A stretch of DNA of 64,000 nucleotides from Paraplanobispora siamensis. GTDB lineage: Bacteria; Actinomycetota; Actinomycetes; Streptosporangiales; Streptosporangiaceae. The stretch spans positions 1-64,000 of the forward strand of contig NZ_BOOJ01000010.1 of assembly GCF_016863175.1 (NCBI RefSeq), read 5' to 3'. A program made the translations under genes and the position numbers. Numbering within the stretch: position 1 is the stretch's first letter; each line of letters begins with the position of its first letter. Below are positions 1-8,777 of the stretch, piece by piece. The notes under the pieces were generated by a model. The model saw nothing but the letters and a program-made list of their open reading frames with translations. It did not search any database and had not been told where the DNA came from.

Positions 1-101
1 GGGGTATTCGTCCTGAGGTCGTCCCGGTGGGAGCAGCAGCCCGTGCCGGGAGAGGCGGACGGCGGTCGGGAGGGGGCGGACGGGGTCAGTAGGCTGGGAG
101 C

Positions 102-1424
102 GTGGATTATCGAGCGGTTGAACTGGAAATCATGAAACGCGGCGTCGAGTGGAACTTCGAGCCCACTCTCGACAGGATCGCCGCACTCATGGACGTGCTC
201 GGTTCCCCGCAACGCTCCTACCAGGTCGTCCATGTCGCCGGCACGAACGGCAAGTCGAGCACGACGCGGATGATCGAGACCATCCTGCGCGAGCGCAACC
301 TCCGGGTCGGCCGTTTCACCAGCCCGCACCTGGTCTCCATGCGGGAGCGCATCTGCGTCGACGGGCTCCCGCTGAGCGAGGAGCGTTTCGCCGAGGTCTA
401 CGAGGACATCGCCCCCTACCTCGAGATGATCGACGCCCAGGGCAGGCGGCTCTCCTTCTTCGAGACCCTCACCGCGATGGCCTTCGCGGCCTTCGCCGAC
501 GCGCCCGTGGACGTCGCGGTCGTCGAGACCGGGATGGGCGGCAGCTTCGACGCCACCAACGTCGCGGACGGGAACGTGGCGGTCATCACCCCCATCTCCC
601 TGGACCACACCGACTACCTCGGCGACGACGTGGCGACCATCGCGGGGGAGAAGGCCGGCATCATCAAGCCCGGTGCGACCGCCGTACTGGCCCAGCAGCA
701 GCTTCCCGCGGCCGAGGTGCTGATGCGCAAGGCCGCGGAGGTCGGGGCGACGGTGGCCAGGGAGGGCCTGGAGTTCGGGGTGCTGGGCCGGGAACTGGCG
801 ATCGGCGGGCAGCTGCTCCACCTGAAGAGCCTCAAGGGAGACTACGAGGAGATCCTGCTCCCGCTGTACGGCGCGCATCAGGCGGGCAACGCCGCCTGCG
901 CGCTGGCGGCGGTGGAGGCGCTGACGGCCGGGGACGACCCCCTCGACCCCGAGCTGGTCCGTCAGGCGTTCCTGCAGGTGCGCTCGCCCGGCAGGCTGGA
1001 GGTCGTCCGGCGGGGCCCCACCGTCCTCCTGGACGCCGCGCACAACCCCGGCGGGGTCCAGGCCACGTTGGAGGCCGTCCACGAGTCCTTCGGCTTCTCC
1101 CGGCTCATCGGCGTGGTCGCCGTGTTCGAGGACAAGGACGTGCAGGGCATCCTGGAGCTGATGGAGCCGATGTTCGACGAGATCGTGGTGACCCGCAACT
1201 CCTCGCCCCGCTCGATGGACGTGGCCGCGCTCGCCGCGCTGGCGGAGGACGTCTTCGGGCCCGAGCGGGTGAACCGCGCCGAGCGGCTCGACGACGCCAT
1301 CGACATCGGCATCGGCCTGGCCGACGAGGCGGGGGAGCACGCCGGGGCCGGCGTGCTGATCACCGGTTCGGTGGTCACCGCGGGCGACGCGCGGGTCCTG
1401 CTCAAGGTGGAGGAGGCCAGGTGA
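102..1424 (+). CDS. folC: Bifunctional dihydrofolate/folylpolyglutamate synthase
   Basis: 440 aa, Mur-ligase fold. It adds glutamate to dihydropteroate and to folates in the cytosol, using ATP. The nucleotide-binding P-loop GTNGKSS lies at residues 47-53. A central motif (SLDHTDYLG, then GEKAGIIKPG) and the DAAHNPGG motif near residue 310 are typical of FolC. The length matches the family. The GTG start at 102 is used; an in-frame ATG lies at 132. It overlaps the next gene by 4 nt (GTGA), so the pair is translationally coupled. The same folC-DUF4233-ndk order is common in actinomycetes. Bases 1-101 show no gene. Confidence 0.95.
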   Translation: MDYRAVELEIMKRGVEWNFEPTLDRIAALMDVLGSPQRSYQVVHVAGTNGKSSTTRMIETILRERNLRVGRFTSPHLVSMRERICVDGLPLSEERFAEVYEDIAPYLEMIDAQGRRLSFFETLTAMAFAAFADAPVDVAVVETGMGGSFDATNVADGNVAVITPISLDHTDYLGDDVATIAGEKAGIIKPGATAVLAQQQLPAAEVLMRKAAEVGATVAREGLEFGVLGRELAIGGQLLHLKSLKGDYEEILLPLYGAHQAGNAACALAAVEALTAGDDPLDPELVRQAFLQVRSPGRLEVVRRGPTVLLDAAHNPGGVQATLEAVHESFGFSRLIGVVAVFEDKDVQGILELMEPMFDEIVVTRNSSPRSMDVAALAALAEDVFGPERVNRAERLDDAIDIGIGLADEAGEHAGAGVLITGSVVTAGDARVLLKVEEAR

Positions 1425-1795
1425 GCGAGGACCGGCCGCCGGAGGGAAGGCGAGAGATGATCACGGTCACCCCGGGCATGCGGCGGCTGTGCGCCAGCGT
1501 GCTCGGCATGGAGGCGATCGTCGTGGGGCTCATCACCCCGGTGGCGATCAACGTCCAGGGTGTCGAGCCGCCGGTCGCGGTGGCCGTCGGCATCGGCCTG
1601 GCGGTCCTGTGCGTGCTGGTCATCGGCATGCTCAAGCGTCCCTTCGCCTATATCGCGGGGAGTGTCGTCCAGGTGCTCGCGATCGCCTCGGGCTTCCTCG
1701 TGCCGACCATGTTCTTCCTCGGAGTGATCTTCGCGGCCCTGTGGATTACCGCGATATTCGTCGCTCGCCGTGTCGAAGGCGTGACTTCCCGCTAA
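1421..1795 (+). CDS. DUF4233 family small membrane protein
   Basis: 124 aa with about four hydrophobic segments covering residues 22-115. Its position immediately after folC, overlapping by 4 nt, together with its length and hydrophobic pattern, fit the actinobacterial DUF4233 family, whose function is unknown. AGGAGG at 1411-1416 precedes the GTG start at 1421. An alternative in-frame ATG at 1457, with GGAGGGAAGG upstream, would shorten the protein by 12 residues and may be the true start, because the first 12 residues are polar and extra. It is likely co-transcribed with folC. Confidence 0.8.
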   Translation: MSEDRPPEGRREMITVTPGMRRLCASVLGMEAIVVGLITPVAINVQGVEPPVAVAVGIGLAVLCVLVIGMLKRPFAYIAGSVVQVLAIASGFLVPTMFFLGVIFAALWITAIFVARRVEGVTSR

Positions 1796-1806
1796 AGTCG
1801 GCCTAC

Positions 1807-3525
1807 ATGGCCGTCCCCCCTATGCAGCCGACGCAGGCGGTGGCCGCAGGGTCCACCGCCCCGTCGCGCTCGCTTCGTCTGTCCTTGCTGCTCGATGTCG
1901 TCCTCGGACTGCTCGTCGTGGTGGCGCTTCCGCTGGCGATCGTCGCCATCCCGAACACCGTCTCGGTGGTGGCAGCCCTGCTCCCGCCGGGCGTCTCCCA
2001 GATCGAGATGATCCGGGCGCACGGGCTGGCCCTGCCGGCGATGGTGCTGACCGTTCCGCTGGCCGCGGTGGCCGTGCGCCGTCTGAGGGCGGCCCCGATC
2101 CTCGTGGGCGGGCTGGCGCTGCTCGCCGTCGCCGACGTGGCCGGAGGATACGCCGACTCCCCGATGGTGGTGGCGCTGCTGCGCACCCTGCACGGGATCG
2201 GCGCCGGTCTCCTGGTGCCCGCCACGCTGGTGGCGGTGTGGGAGCGGCCCCGGATCCTGCGCGCGGTGTGGGCGGGCACGCTCGCGGTGAGCCTGCTGTC
2301 CGCCCAGGCGCTGGCGCTCTGGCCGCTGGACGAGGCCACCTCGTGGCAGATCACGCTCCAGCCGTACCCGCTGCTGACCGGCATCGCGCTCGGACTGGCC
2401 GGGTTCTACCTCGTGCTCTGGCTCAAGGGCGGCGAGAGCACCGCCTCGGGCCCGGGGCCGAAGGGCGCCGAGCGCGGGCGGCTGCTGATGACCGCCACGC
2501 CGGCGCTGGGCATCGCCCTCCTGGGGCTGGGCACCACCTTCGACTGGCCTCCCGACCTCGTCATCCTCGCCGCCGTGCTGTCCGTCGTGGCCCTGCTGGG
2601 CCTGGCGTCGGTGGGCACCTTCGAGGGTCTGGGCGGGCGCGCCCTGTCCTACACGATGGTGGCGGTGGGCGTGGTGGTCCTGCCGACGGCGGCCCAGGTC
2701 ACCTACGTCGAGCTCGGCGGGCTGGGCGGTCCGGGGCTGTCCGGGCTCTGGCCGGCCTTCCTGATCGCGGGGGTCGCCGCCCTGGCCGCGGCCCTGCTGG
2801 CCGACCGGGTGAGCGAGTCGCTCATGCCCCCGGTCGCGGCCGGCGGCCTGGTGGCGGTGGTGGCCGGGCTGTGCGCGGTCCGCTTCCTGCTGCCGGCCAC
2901 CGACGGGCCCGCGCTGATCATCCCGTTCGTGTTGCTCGCGGTCGGCACCGCGGCGGCTCTCGCCTCCGTCCTGCGTCCGTCCGGCGCGGGCACCGCGCTC
3001 TTCGGGCTGTCGCTGTTCTTCCCCGGCGTGCTCGCGGGTTTCCTGCTGGGCAGTGGGATCCAGTTCACCCGGCTGAAGGAGGCCGACACCCCGCAGGGGC
3101 TGGTCGACGCGTTCGTGAGCGCCCTGCACCTGTGGGCGCTGATCGGCGGCGTCCTGGTCGTCGCGGTGATCGTGCTCGGCGCCGTCCTGGCCCGCCGCTC
3201 ACCCGTCCCGGAGACCGGCAGGGCGTCCGGCGCGAAAGCCGGCACGGCGGCCGGGATGACGTCCGAGACGGATCCCAAGGCGGTGGCCGACGCGGCGTCC
3301 CCGGTGGCGCCCGCCCCGGCGGAGACCACGGCGACGTCCGCGCCGAAGACCGACGCGGTGGCCGCGGCGATGACCGAGGCGCTGCCCGTGGTGAAGCCCG
3401 GCACGACCGCGGCGAAGACCGGGGCGGAGTCCGACGATCCGGATGGATCCGACACTTCGCCGGTGGTGCCCTCGCCGATGGCCTCTCCGGAGGACTCCAT
3501 CGGCGACAGGCCGGCCGGGGCGTGA
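1807..3525 (+). CDS. MFS-like multi-pass membrane protein
   Basis: 572 aa. Roughly 14 hydrophobic helices span residues 20-470, including an MFS-like stretch LRTLHGIGAGLLVPATLV near residue 125. A hydrophilic Ala/Pro/Thr-rich tail of about 100 residues follows. The fold suggests a major facilitator superfamily transporter, but conserved antiporter motifs are weak and no substrate can be named. It starts at ATG 1807, 11 nt after the DUF4233 stop, so it probably belongs to the folC transcript. The disordered tail presumably faces the cytoplasm (inference). Confidence 0.7.
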   Translation: MAVPPMQPTQAVAAGSTAPSRSLRLSLLLDVVLGLLVVVALPLAIVAIPNTVSVVAALLPPGVSQIEMIRAHGLALPAMVLTVPLAAVAVRRLRAAPILVGGLALLAVADVAGGYADSPMVVALLRTLHGIGAGLLVPATLVAVWERPRILRAVWAGTLAVSLLSAQALALWPLDEATSWQITLQPYPLLTGIALGLAGFYLVLWLKGGESTASGPGPKGAERGRLLMTATPALGIALLGLGTTFDWPPDLVILAAVLSVVALLGLASVGTFEGLGGRALSYTMVAVGVVVLPTAAQVTYVELGGLGGPGLSGLWPAFLIAGVAALAAALLADRVSESLMPPVAAGGLVAVVAGLCAVRFLLPATDGPALIIPFVLLAVGTAAALASVLRPSGAGTALFGLSLFFPGVLAGFLLGSGIQFTRLKEADTPQGLVDAFVSALHLWALIGGVLVVAVIVLGAVLARRSPVPETGRASGAKAGTAAGMTSETDPKAVADAASPVAPAPAETTATSAPKTDAVAAAMTEALPVVKPGTTAAKTGAESDDPDGSDTSPVVPSPMASPEDSIGDRPAGA

Positions 3526-3616
3526 GCCCGCCGGGCACGGGGGGCGGCGCCGAGGGCGATAAACTTCGCCCGTTCACCGCACTCTGCGAGTCATCCATGT
3601 TCGAAGGAGAACATCA

Positions 3617-4027
3617 GTGTCCGAGCGCACTCTTGTCCTGATCAAGCCCGACGGCGTCGCGCGGGGTCTCATCGGCGACGTGATCGCCCGCGTCGAGCGC
3701 AAGGGCCTGAAGGTCGTGGCGATGGACCTGCGCACCCTGGACGCCGAGACCGCCAAGGCGCACTACGCCGAGCACTCCGAGCGGCCGTTCTTCGGCGAGC
3801 TGGTCGAGTTCATCACCTCCGGCCCGCTGGTAGCGATGGTGCTCGAGGGTCCCCGGGCCATCGAGGCGTTCCGCGCCCTGGCGGGCCTGACCGACCCGGT
3901 CAAGTCCGCTCCCGGCACCATCCGCGGCGACCACGCCCTGGAGATCGGCGAGAACGTGGTCCACGGCTCCGACTCGCCCGAGTCCGCCGCCCGCGAGATC
4001 AAGATTTTCTTCCCGGACCGCTTCTGA
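3617..4027 (+). CDS. ndk: Nucleoside diphosphate kinase
   Basis: 136 aa. It transfers the gamma-phosphate of NTPs to NDPs through a phosphohistidine. The catalytic His116 sits in the hallmark [12 protein letters not shown] motif. The N-terminal [10 protein letters not shown] strand and the full length match bacterial NDK. The GTG start at 3617 is preceded by GAAGGAGA (3603-3610). A TAAACT box at 3560-3565 could be a -10 element, giving a leader of about 45 nt. It is followed by a strong terminator, so it ends its transcription unit. Confidence 0.97.
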   Translation: MSERTLVLIKPDGVARGLIGDVIARVERKGLKVVAMDLRTLDAETAKAHYAEHSERPFFGELVEFITSGPLVAMVLEGPRAIEAFRALAGLTDPVKSAPGTIRGDHALEIGENVVHGSDSPESAAREIKIFFPDRF

Positions 4028-4051
4028 GGTTCGCACCGGATTTCCCGGCGC

Positions 4052-4094
4052 CACCGGGCCCCGTCATCCCCTGGGGAGGACGGGGCCCGTGGTG
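4052..4094 (+). terminator. Rho-independent-type terminator after ndk
   Basis: The arm CACCGGGCCCCGTC (4052-4065) pairs with GACGGGGCCCGTGGTG (from 4079) with one bulged T, around a 13-nt loop. TTTGTGTGT follows. It separates ndk from the mre operon. Confidence 0.75.
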
Positions 4095-4153
4095 TTTGTG
4101 TGTCCCTGAGATTTTTGTGGGGCGAATCTGCGCATAACGCCCATTGTTGGGTA

Positions 4154-4206
4154 CGTCAGGTAGCGGTTCACGTTCTCTCCGTAGTTTTCTTACCGGGGAC
4201 CTGACG
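4154..4206 (+). promoter_or_regulatory. Inverted repeat in the mreB leader next to the RBS
   Basis: CGTCAGGT (4154-4161) and ACCTGACG (4199-4206) form a perfect 8-bp inverted repeat separated by 37 nt. The downstream arm abuts the mreB ribosome binding region GGAAGGAAGGGG. The intervening sequence is unusually T-rich (TAGTTTTCTTACC). It could be an RNA structure in the leader or a protein site; the promoter itself was not located with confidence. Confidence 0.35.
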
Positions 4207-4225
4207 GAAGGAAGGGGCGCCTTCC

Positions 4226-5257
4226 ATGGGCAGCAAGTTCGCGTTCCTCGGCCGGGACATGGCGGTCGACCTGGGCACGGCCAACACACTCGTCTACGTC
4301 CGGGGGCGTGGCATCGTCCTCAACGAGCCGTCTGTGGTGGCCATCAACACGGCCACCGGCAAGATCCTGGCGATCGGCATCGAGGCCAAGCGGATGATCG
4401 GCCGAACACCCAACGACGTCGTCGCCGTCCGACCGCTGCGGAACGGGGTCATCGCGGACTTCGACGTCGCCGAGCGCATGTTGCGTTACTTCATCCAGCG
4501 GGTGCACAAGCGCCGGCCCTTCGCCAAGCCGCGCATCGTCATCGCCGCGCCGAGCGGGATGACCGGCATCGAGCAGCGCGCGGTGAAGGAGGCCGGATAC
4601 CAGGCCGGGGCGCGGCGGGTCTACATCGTCGAGGAGCCGATGGCCGCGGCGATCGGGGCGGGCCTCCCGGTGCACCAGCCCACCGGCAACATGGTGGTCG
4701 ACATCGGCGGGGGGACCACCGAGGTCGCCATCATCTCGATGGGCGGCGTGGTGACCTGCCAGTCGGTCAAGGTGGGCGGCGACGAGCTGGACCAGGCGAT
4801 CATCAACTTCGCTAAGAAGGAGTACGCCCTCATGCTCGGTGAACGCACCGCTGAGGAGATCAAGATGTCGATCGGTTCGGCCTGTGCGCTCTCCGAGGAG
4901 AGACACGCCGAGATCCGGGGCCGCGACCTGGTCAGCGGCCTGCCGAAGACGGTGATCGTCACGGCGTCGGAGATCCGCGCGGCCACCGAGGAGCCGGTGA
5001 ACGCGATCGTGGACGCGGTGAAGACCACCCTCGACAAGTGCCCGCCGGAGCTGTCCGGCGACCTGATGGACCGGGGGATCGCGATCACCGGCGGCGGAGC
5101 GCTGCTGGCGGGCATGGACGAGCGGCTCAGGGACGAGACGGGGATGCCCATCCACCGGGTGGACAACGCGCTCGACTCCGTCGTGCTGGGGTCGGGCAAG
5201 TGCGTCGAGGACTTCGAGGCCCTGCAGCAGGTACTCGTACCGGAACCGCGGCACTGA
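4226..5257 (+). CDS. mreB: Rod shape-determining actin homologue MreB
   Basis: 343 aa. It polymerises on the inner face of the membrane and positions the cell-wall elongation machinery. The phosphate-1 motif DLGTANTLVYV is at residues 15-25, phosphate-2 is VVDIGGGTTEVAIIS and the adenosine motif is ITGGGALLAGM. It has the usual length. The start is ATG 4226 with GGAAGGAAGG upstream. It is the first gene of a tight mreB-mreC-mreD-mrdA-rodA operon, with 1 nt to mreC. In actinomycetes these genes serve lateral wall or spore wall synthesis. Confidence 0.96.
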   Translation: MGSKFAFLGRDMAVDLGTANTLVYVRGRGIVLNEPSVVAINTATGKILAIGIEAKRMIGRTPNDVVAVRPLRNGVIADFDVAERMLRYFIQRVHKRRPFAKPRIVIAAPSGMTGIEQRAVKEAGYQAGARRVYIVEEPMAAAIGAGLPVHQPTGNMVVDIGGGTTEVAIISMGGVVTCQSVKVGGDELDQAIINFAKKEYALMLGERTAEEIKMSIGSACALSEERHAEIRGRDLVSGLPKTVIVTASEIRAATEEPVNAIVDAVKTTLDKCPPELSGDLMDRGIAITGGGALLAGMDERLRDETGMPIHRVDNALDSVVLGSGKCVEDFEALQQVLVPEPRH

Positions 5258-5258
5258 G

Positions 5259-6173
5259 ATGAAGGACACACGCCGGGGGCGGGCGATTCTGGGGCTGCTG
5301 CTGGCCACGGCTCTGGTGATCATGACCGTGGACCATCGCGCGGGGGACGGCTCTCCGCTCGCCCCGGTCAAGGGGGCCGGTACGGCCGTGCTGGGCGGCG
5401 TCGAGCAGGTGGGCTCCGGGATCGTGCAGCCGGTGGGCCGGTTCCTCCAGGCGCTGCTGGAGGCGCCCGGGGCCCAGCGGCAGATCGAGCAGCTGCGCCG
5501 GGAGAACGACCGTCTCAAACAGGAGCTGGCGGCCCAGGCCCTGGACCGCCGGAGATCCCAGGAGCTGCAGCACATGCTCGGCGCGGCGGGGGCCGGGAGA
5601 TACAAGGTCGTGCCCGCCCAGGTGATCGCCAGACGGGGCGCGCCGGGCTTCGAGGAGGCCGTCGAGCTCGACGTCGGCGAGGCCGACGGGGTGCGGCCGG
5701 AGATGACGGTGCTCAACGGCGACGGCCTGGTCGGCAGGGTCGTCCGGGTGGGACCGTCCACCTCGACCGTGGTGCTGATCAGCGACCCCGCCTCCGCGGT
5801 GGGGGGCCGTCTGGAGGGCGGCGATGAGATCGGGGTGGTGAACGGGGCCGGTGAGTACGGCCGCCTGCTCAGGTTCCGCCTGCTCGACTCCACCGCGCCG
5901 CTCACCCCCGGCCACCGGATCGTGAGCTTCGGCTCCCATCGCGGCGTGCCGTACGTGGCGGGGGTGCCGATCGGAGTGATCGAGAAGGTCGAGGCGACGC
6001 CGGGCGAGCTGACCCGGATCGCCTACGCGCGGCCGTTCGCCGACCTGACCGCGCTGGGAGTGGTGGGCGTGGTGGTCGAGCCGCCGCGCAGGGACCCGCG
6101 TGACGGGGTCCTGCCCGTGCTGCCGGAGCCGGCGGCGGGGGCGACGGGAGGAGATCCGAATGGCGGGACGTGA
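5259..6173 (+). CDS. mreC: Rod shape-determining protein MreC
   Basis: 304 aa. An N-terminal signal-anchor helix (about residues 9-24) is followed by a coiled coil (residues 70-100, with QIEQLRRENDRLKQEL) and a two-lobed beta-barrel domain, all standard for MreC. It links MreB filaments to PBP2/RodA on the outer side of the membrane. The start ATG is 1 nt after mreB, so translation is coupled. Its 3' end overlaps mreD by 14 nt. Confidence 0.93.
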   Translation: MKDTRRGRAILGLLLATALVIMTVDHRAGDGSPLAPVKGAGTAVLGGVEQVGSGIVQPVGRFLQALLEAPGAQRQIEQLRRENDRLKQELAAQALDRRRSQELQHMLGAAGAGRYKVVPAQVIARRGAPGFEEAVELDVGEADGVRPEMTVLNGDGLVGRVVRVGPSTSTVVLISDPASAVGGRLEGGDEIGVVNGAGEYGRLLRFRLLDSTAPLTPGHRIVSFGSHRGVPYVAGVPIGVIEKVEATPGELTRIAYARPFADLTALGVVGVVVEPPRRDPRDGVLPVLPEPAAGATGGDPNGGT

Positions 6174-6687
6174 CTGGATGTCCCTGGGCCTGCTGCTGGC
6201 GGTCATGGTCGCGCAGGTGATGATCGTCAACAGGGTGCCGCTGCCCTGGCAGGTCGCGCCGGACCTGGCGCTGCTGGGCGTGGTGGGCTACGCGCTGGTC
6301 CGGGGGCCCGAGGCCGGGACGGTGATGGGGTTCACCGCCGGGCTGGCCAGCGACCTGCTGCCGCCGGTCGCGCACGTGATGGGGCAGCACGCGCTGGTGC
6401 TGTGCCTGCTCGGGTTCGTCGCCGGCCGGGTGGCGGAGGCCCGCCCCCAGGCCGGGCCCATGGTGGCGCTGGCCTGCGCGGCGGCCGGTCCGCCGGCCAT
6501 GGTGGCGGCCGGCGGGCTGCTGGGTGAGGTCCAGATCATCCCGGAGACGCTCGGGGACGTGCTGCCCACGGCGGTGCTGTGCAACATGGTCGCCGCGCCG
6601 CCGATGGTGTGGGCGGTGACGAGGATCGTCCGGGGCAGCCCGCGGACCGTGTCGTGGGCGCGCTACGCCGTGCGGAGCCAGCCGTGA
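6160..6687 (+). CDS. mreD: Rod shape-determining protein MreD
   Basis: 175 aa integral membrane protein with about five to six helices. The pattern (VAPDLALLGVVGYALVRG, then GFTAGLASDLLPP) is typical of MreD. The start ATG 6160 lies inside the end of mreC and is preceded by GGGAGGAG. An upstream extension in this frame is out of register with family members. It overlaps mrdA by 4 nt. Confidence 0.9.
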   Translation: MAGRDWMSLGLLLAVMVAQVMIVNRVPLPWQVAPDLALLGVVGYALVRGPEAGTVMGFTAGLASDLLPPVAHVMGQHALVLCLLGFVAGRVAEARPQAGPMVALACAAAGPPAMVAAGGLLGEVQIIPETLGDVLPTAVLCNMVAAPPMVWAVTRIVRGSPRTVSWARYAVRSQP

Positions 6688-8777
6688 GCCTCATACGGGG
6701 ACGGCTGCGGGTGCTGCAGGCGCTGACGCTGGTCCTGCTGCTGCTGCTCGGCACCCGGCTCTGGCAGGTGCAGGTGGTCGACGGCGCCAAGTACGTGGCC
6801 GCGGCGACCCAGACGCGTACGCGCGAGGTCGTCGTGCCCGCCGTACGGGGACAGATCCTCGACTCCGCGGGACGGCCGCTGGTGCGCAACCGGACGGCGC
6901 TGGTGGTCTCGGTGGACCGTACGGCGCTGGGCCGGATGAAGGACAAGGGCGCGGGCGTCATGGCGCGGCTGGGCGCGGTGCTCGGCCACGACCCCGCGGA
7001 CCTGAGCCTGCGCATCAGGCCGTGCGGGCCCTCGGTCTCCCGTCCGTGCTGGGCGGGCTCGCCCCACCAGCCGGTCCCCATCGACGTCGATGTGACCACC
7101 CGCCAGGCCCTGCAGATCCTGGAACACCAGGAGGACTTCCCGGGGGTCACCGCCAGGGAGCAGGCCGTACGGGATCATCCGGGCAAGAGCGACGCCGTGC
7201 AGGCGCTGGGCTACCTGCAGCCGGTCACGCAAGAGGAGCTGGACCGCCGCGAGGGCTTCAAGGCGGAGTTCTCCGGGATCGACGTGGCGGGCCGGGACGG
7301 GCTCGAGTCGGTGTACGACCGCGAGCTGCGCGGCACGCCCGGGCGCAAGCGGGTGCAGGTGGACCGGCTCGGCCGGGTGCTGGGGACCGAGCACGAGGTG
7401 CCCTCGGTGCCCGGGCACACCCTCATCACCAGCATCGACGCCAAGGTGCAGGCGGTGACCGAGAGGGCGCTGGCCGAGGCGATGAAGAAGGCCCCGCACG
7501 CCGACGGCGCGGCCGGAGTGGTGCTGGACGCGCGGACCTCGCGGATCGTCGCGATCGCCAGCGCCCCCACCTACGACCCGGCGATCTGGACCGGGGGCAT
7601 CACCGAGGCGGGCTACCGGCGGCTGCTGTCGGACAAGTCGGGCAAGCCGCTGGTCTCGCGGGCGATCAAGGGGGAGTTCGCCCCCGGCTCGACGTTCAAG
7701 ATGTCGTCGGTCACGGCGATGCTGCGGGCCGGATACCCGCTGTACGGCAGCTACAACTGCCCCGGCTCCTTCAAGGTCGGCGGCCGGGTCTTCAACAACT
7801 TCCGCGGCCAGGCGCTGGGTGTGATGAGCCTGCACAAGGCGCTGGTGAAGTCGTGCGACACGATCTTCTACCGGGCGGCGTTCCAGCAGTGGGTGCGCGA
7901 CGGCGGCATGAAGCCCAAGGGCAAGCCCAAGGAGATCATGGCGAACACCGCCAGGGCCTTCGGGTTCGGCCGTCGCACGGGCGTCGACCTGCCGGGCGAG
8001 TCGCCGGGCAGGATCCCCGACCGCGCCTGGAAGAAGGAGGTGTGGGCGGCCACCAAGGAGGACAACTGCCGCCGGGCCAAGGTCGGCTATCCGGAGGTCG
8101 CCAAGAAGAGCAAGGAGCGGGCCGACTTCCTCAAGGCGCTGGCGCGCGACAACTGCCTGGAGGGCAACCGGCTGCGCCCCGGTGACGCGGCCAACTTCTC
8201 CATCGGGCAGGGCGACGTGCTGGTGACGCCGCTGCAGCTGGCGACGGCCTACGCGGCGCTGGTCACCGACGGCAGGCTGCGCAGCCCCCGGGTGGGCTGG
8301 ATGCTGGTGCGGCCGGACGGTACCAAGGTCAAGGAGATCAAGGCGCCGGTCCGCGGCAAGCTGCCGCTCTCCGCGGAGGAGCGGGCCTACATCAAGGGGG
8401 CGCTGAGCCAGGTGGCCTCCGACGGCACGGCGGCCGGGGCGTTCATCGGGTTCCCGATGAAGAAGGTGCGGATCGGCGGCAAGACCGGTACCGCCGAGGT
8501 GTACGGCAAGGCCGACACCTCGTGGTTCGCCTCGTTCGCCCCCGTGCACGACCCCCGGTTCGTGGTCGTCGTCATGGTGTCCCAGGGCGGCATGGGCAGC
8601 GAGAGCGCGGCTCCGGCCGTACGCAAGATCTACGAGGGCATCTACGGGTTCACCCCCGAGGGCGCGCCCGCTCCCCGCGCGCTCAAGGCCAGGGCCCCCG
8701 CGGCCAAGCCGCCGGTGATCAAGCCGGACGGGACGGTCGCGCACCAGGTGAGCACGGGTGGGAGGACCTCATGGTGA
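6684..8777 (+). CDS. mrdA: Penicillin-binding protein 2 (peptidoglycan DD-transpeptidase)
   Basis: 697 aa class B PBP. It cross-links peptidoglycan during elongation, paired with RodA. Its N-terminal membrane anchor (about residues 8-24) precedes a PBP dimerisation region containing VRGQILDSAGRPLVRNR. The transpeptidase motifs are STFK (Ser336 nucleophile), SCD (Ser390) and KTGTAEV (Lys600). A Lys/Arg-rich insertion with two cysteines (around residues 455-490) lies between SCD and KTG. The GTG start at 6684 overlaps the mreD stop. The gene ends 7 nt inside rodA. Confidence 0.95.
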   Translation: MSLIRGRLRVLQALTLVLLLLLGTRLWQVQVVDGAKYVAAATQTRTREVVVPAVRGQILDSAGRPLVRNRTALVVSVDRTALGRMKDKGAGVMARLGAVLGHDPADLSLRIRPCGPSVSRPCWAGSPHQPVPIDVDVTTRQALQILEHQEDFPGVTAREQAVRDHPGKSDAVQALGYLQPVTQEELDRREGFKAEFSGIDVAGRDGLESVYDRELRGTPGRKRVQVDRLGRVLGTEHEVPSVPGHTLITSIDAKVQAVTERALAEAMKKAPHADGAAGVVLDARTSRIVAIASAPTYDPAIWTGGITEAGYRRLLSDKSGKPLVSRAIKGEFAPGSTFKMSSVTAMLRAGYPLYGSYNCPGSFKVGGRVFNNFRGQALGVMSLHKALVKSCDTIFYRAAFQQWVRDGGMKPKGKPKEIMANTARAFGFGRRTGVDLPGESPGRIPDRAWKKEVWAATKEDNCRRAKVGYPEVAKKSKERADFLKALARDNCLEGNRLRPGDAANFSIGQGDVLVTPLQLATAYAALVTDGRLRSPRVGWMLVRPDGTKVKEIKAPVRGKLPLSAEERAYIKGALSQVASDGTAAGAFIGFPMKKVRIGGKTGTAEVYGKADTSWFASFAPVHDPRFVVVVMVSQGGMGSESAAPAVRKIYEGIYGFTPEGAPAPRALKARAPAAKPPVIKPDGTVAHQVSTGGRTSW

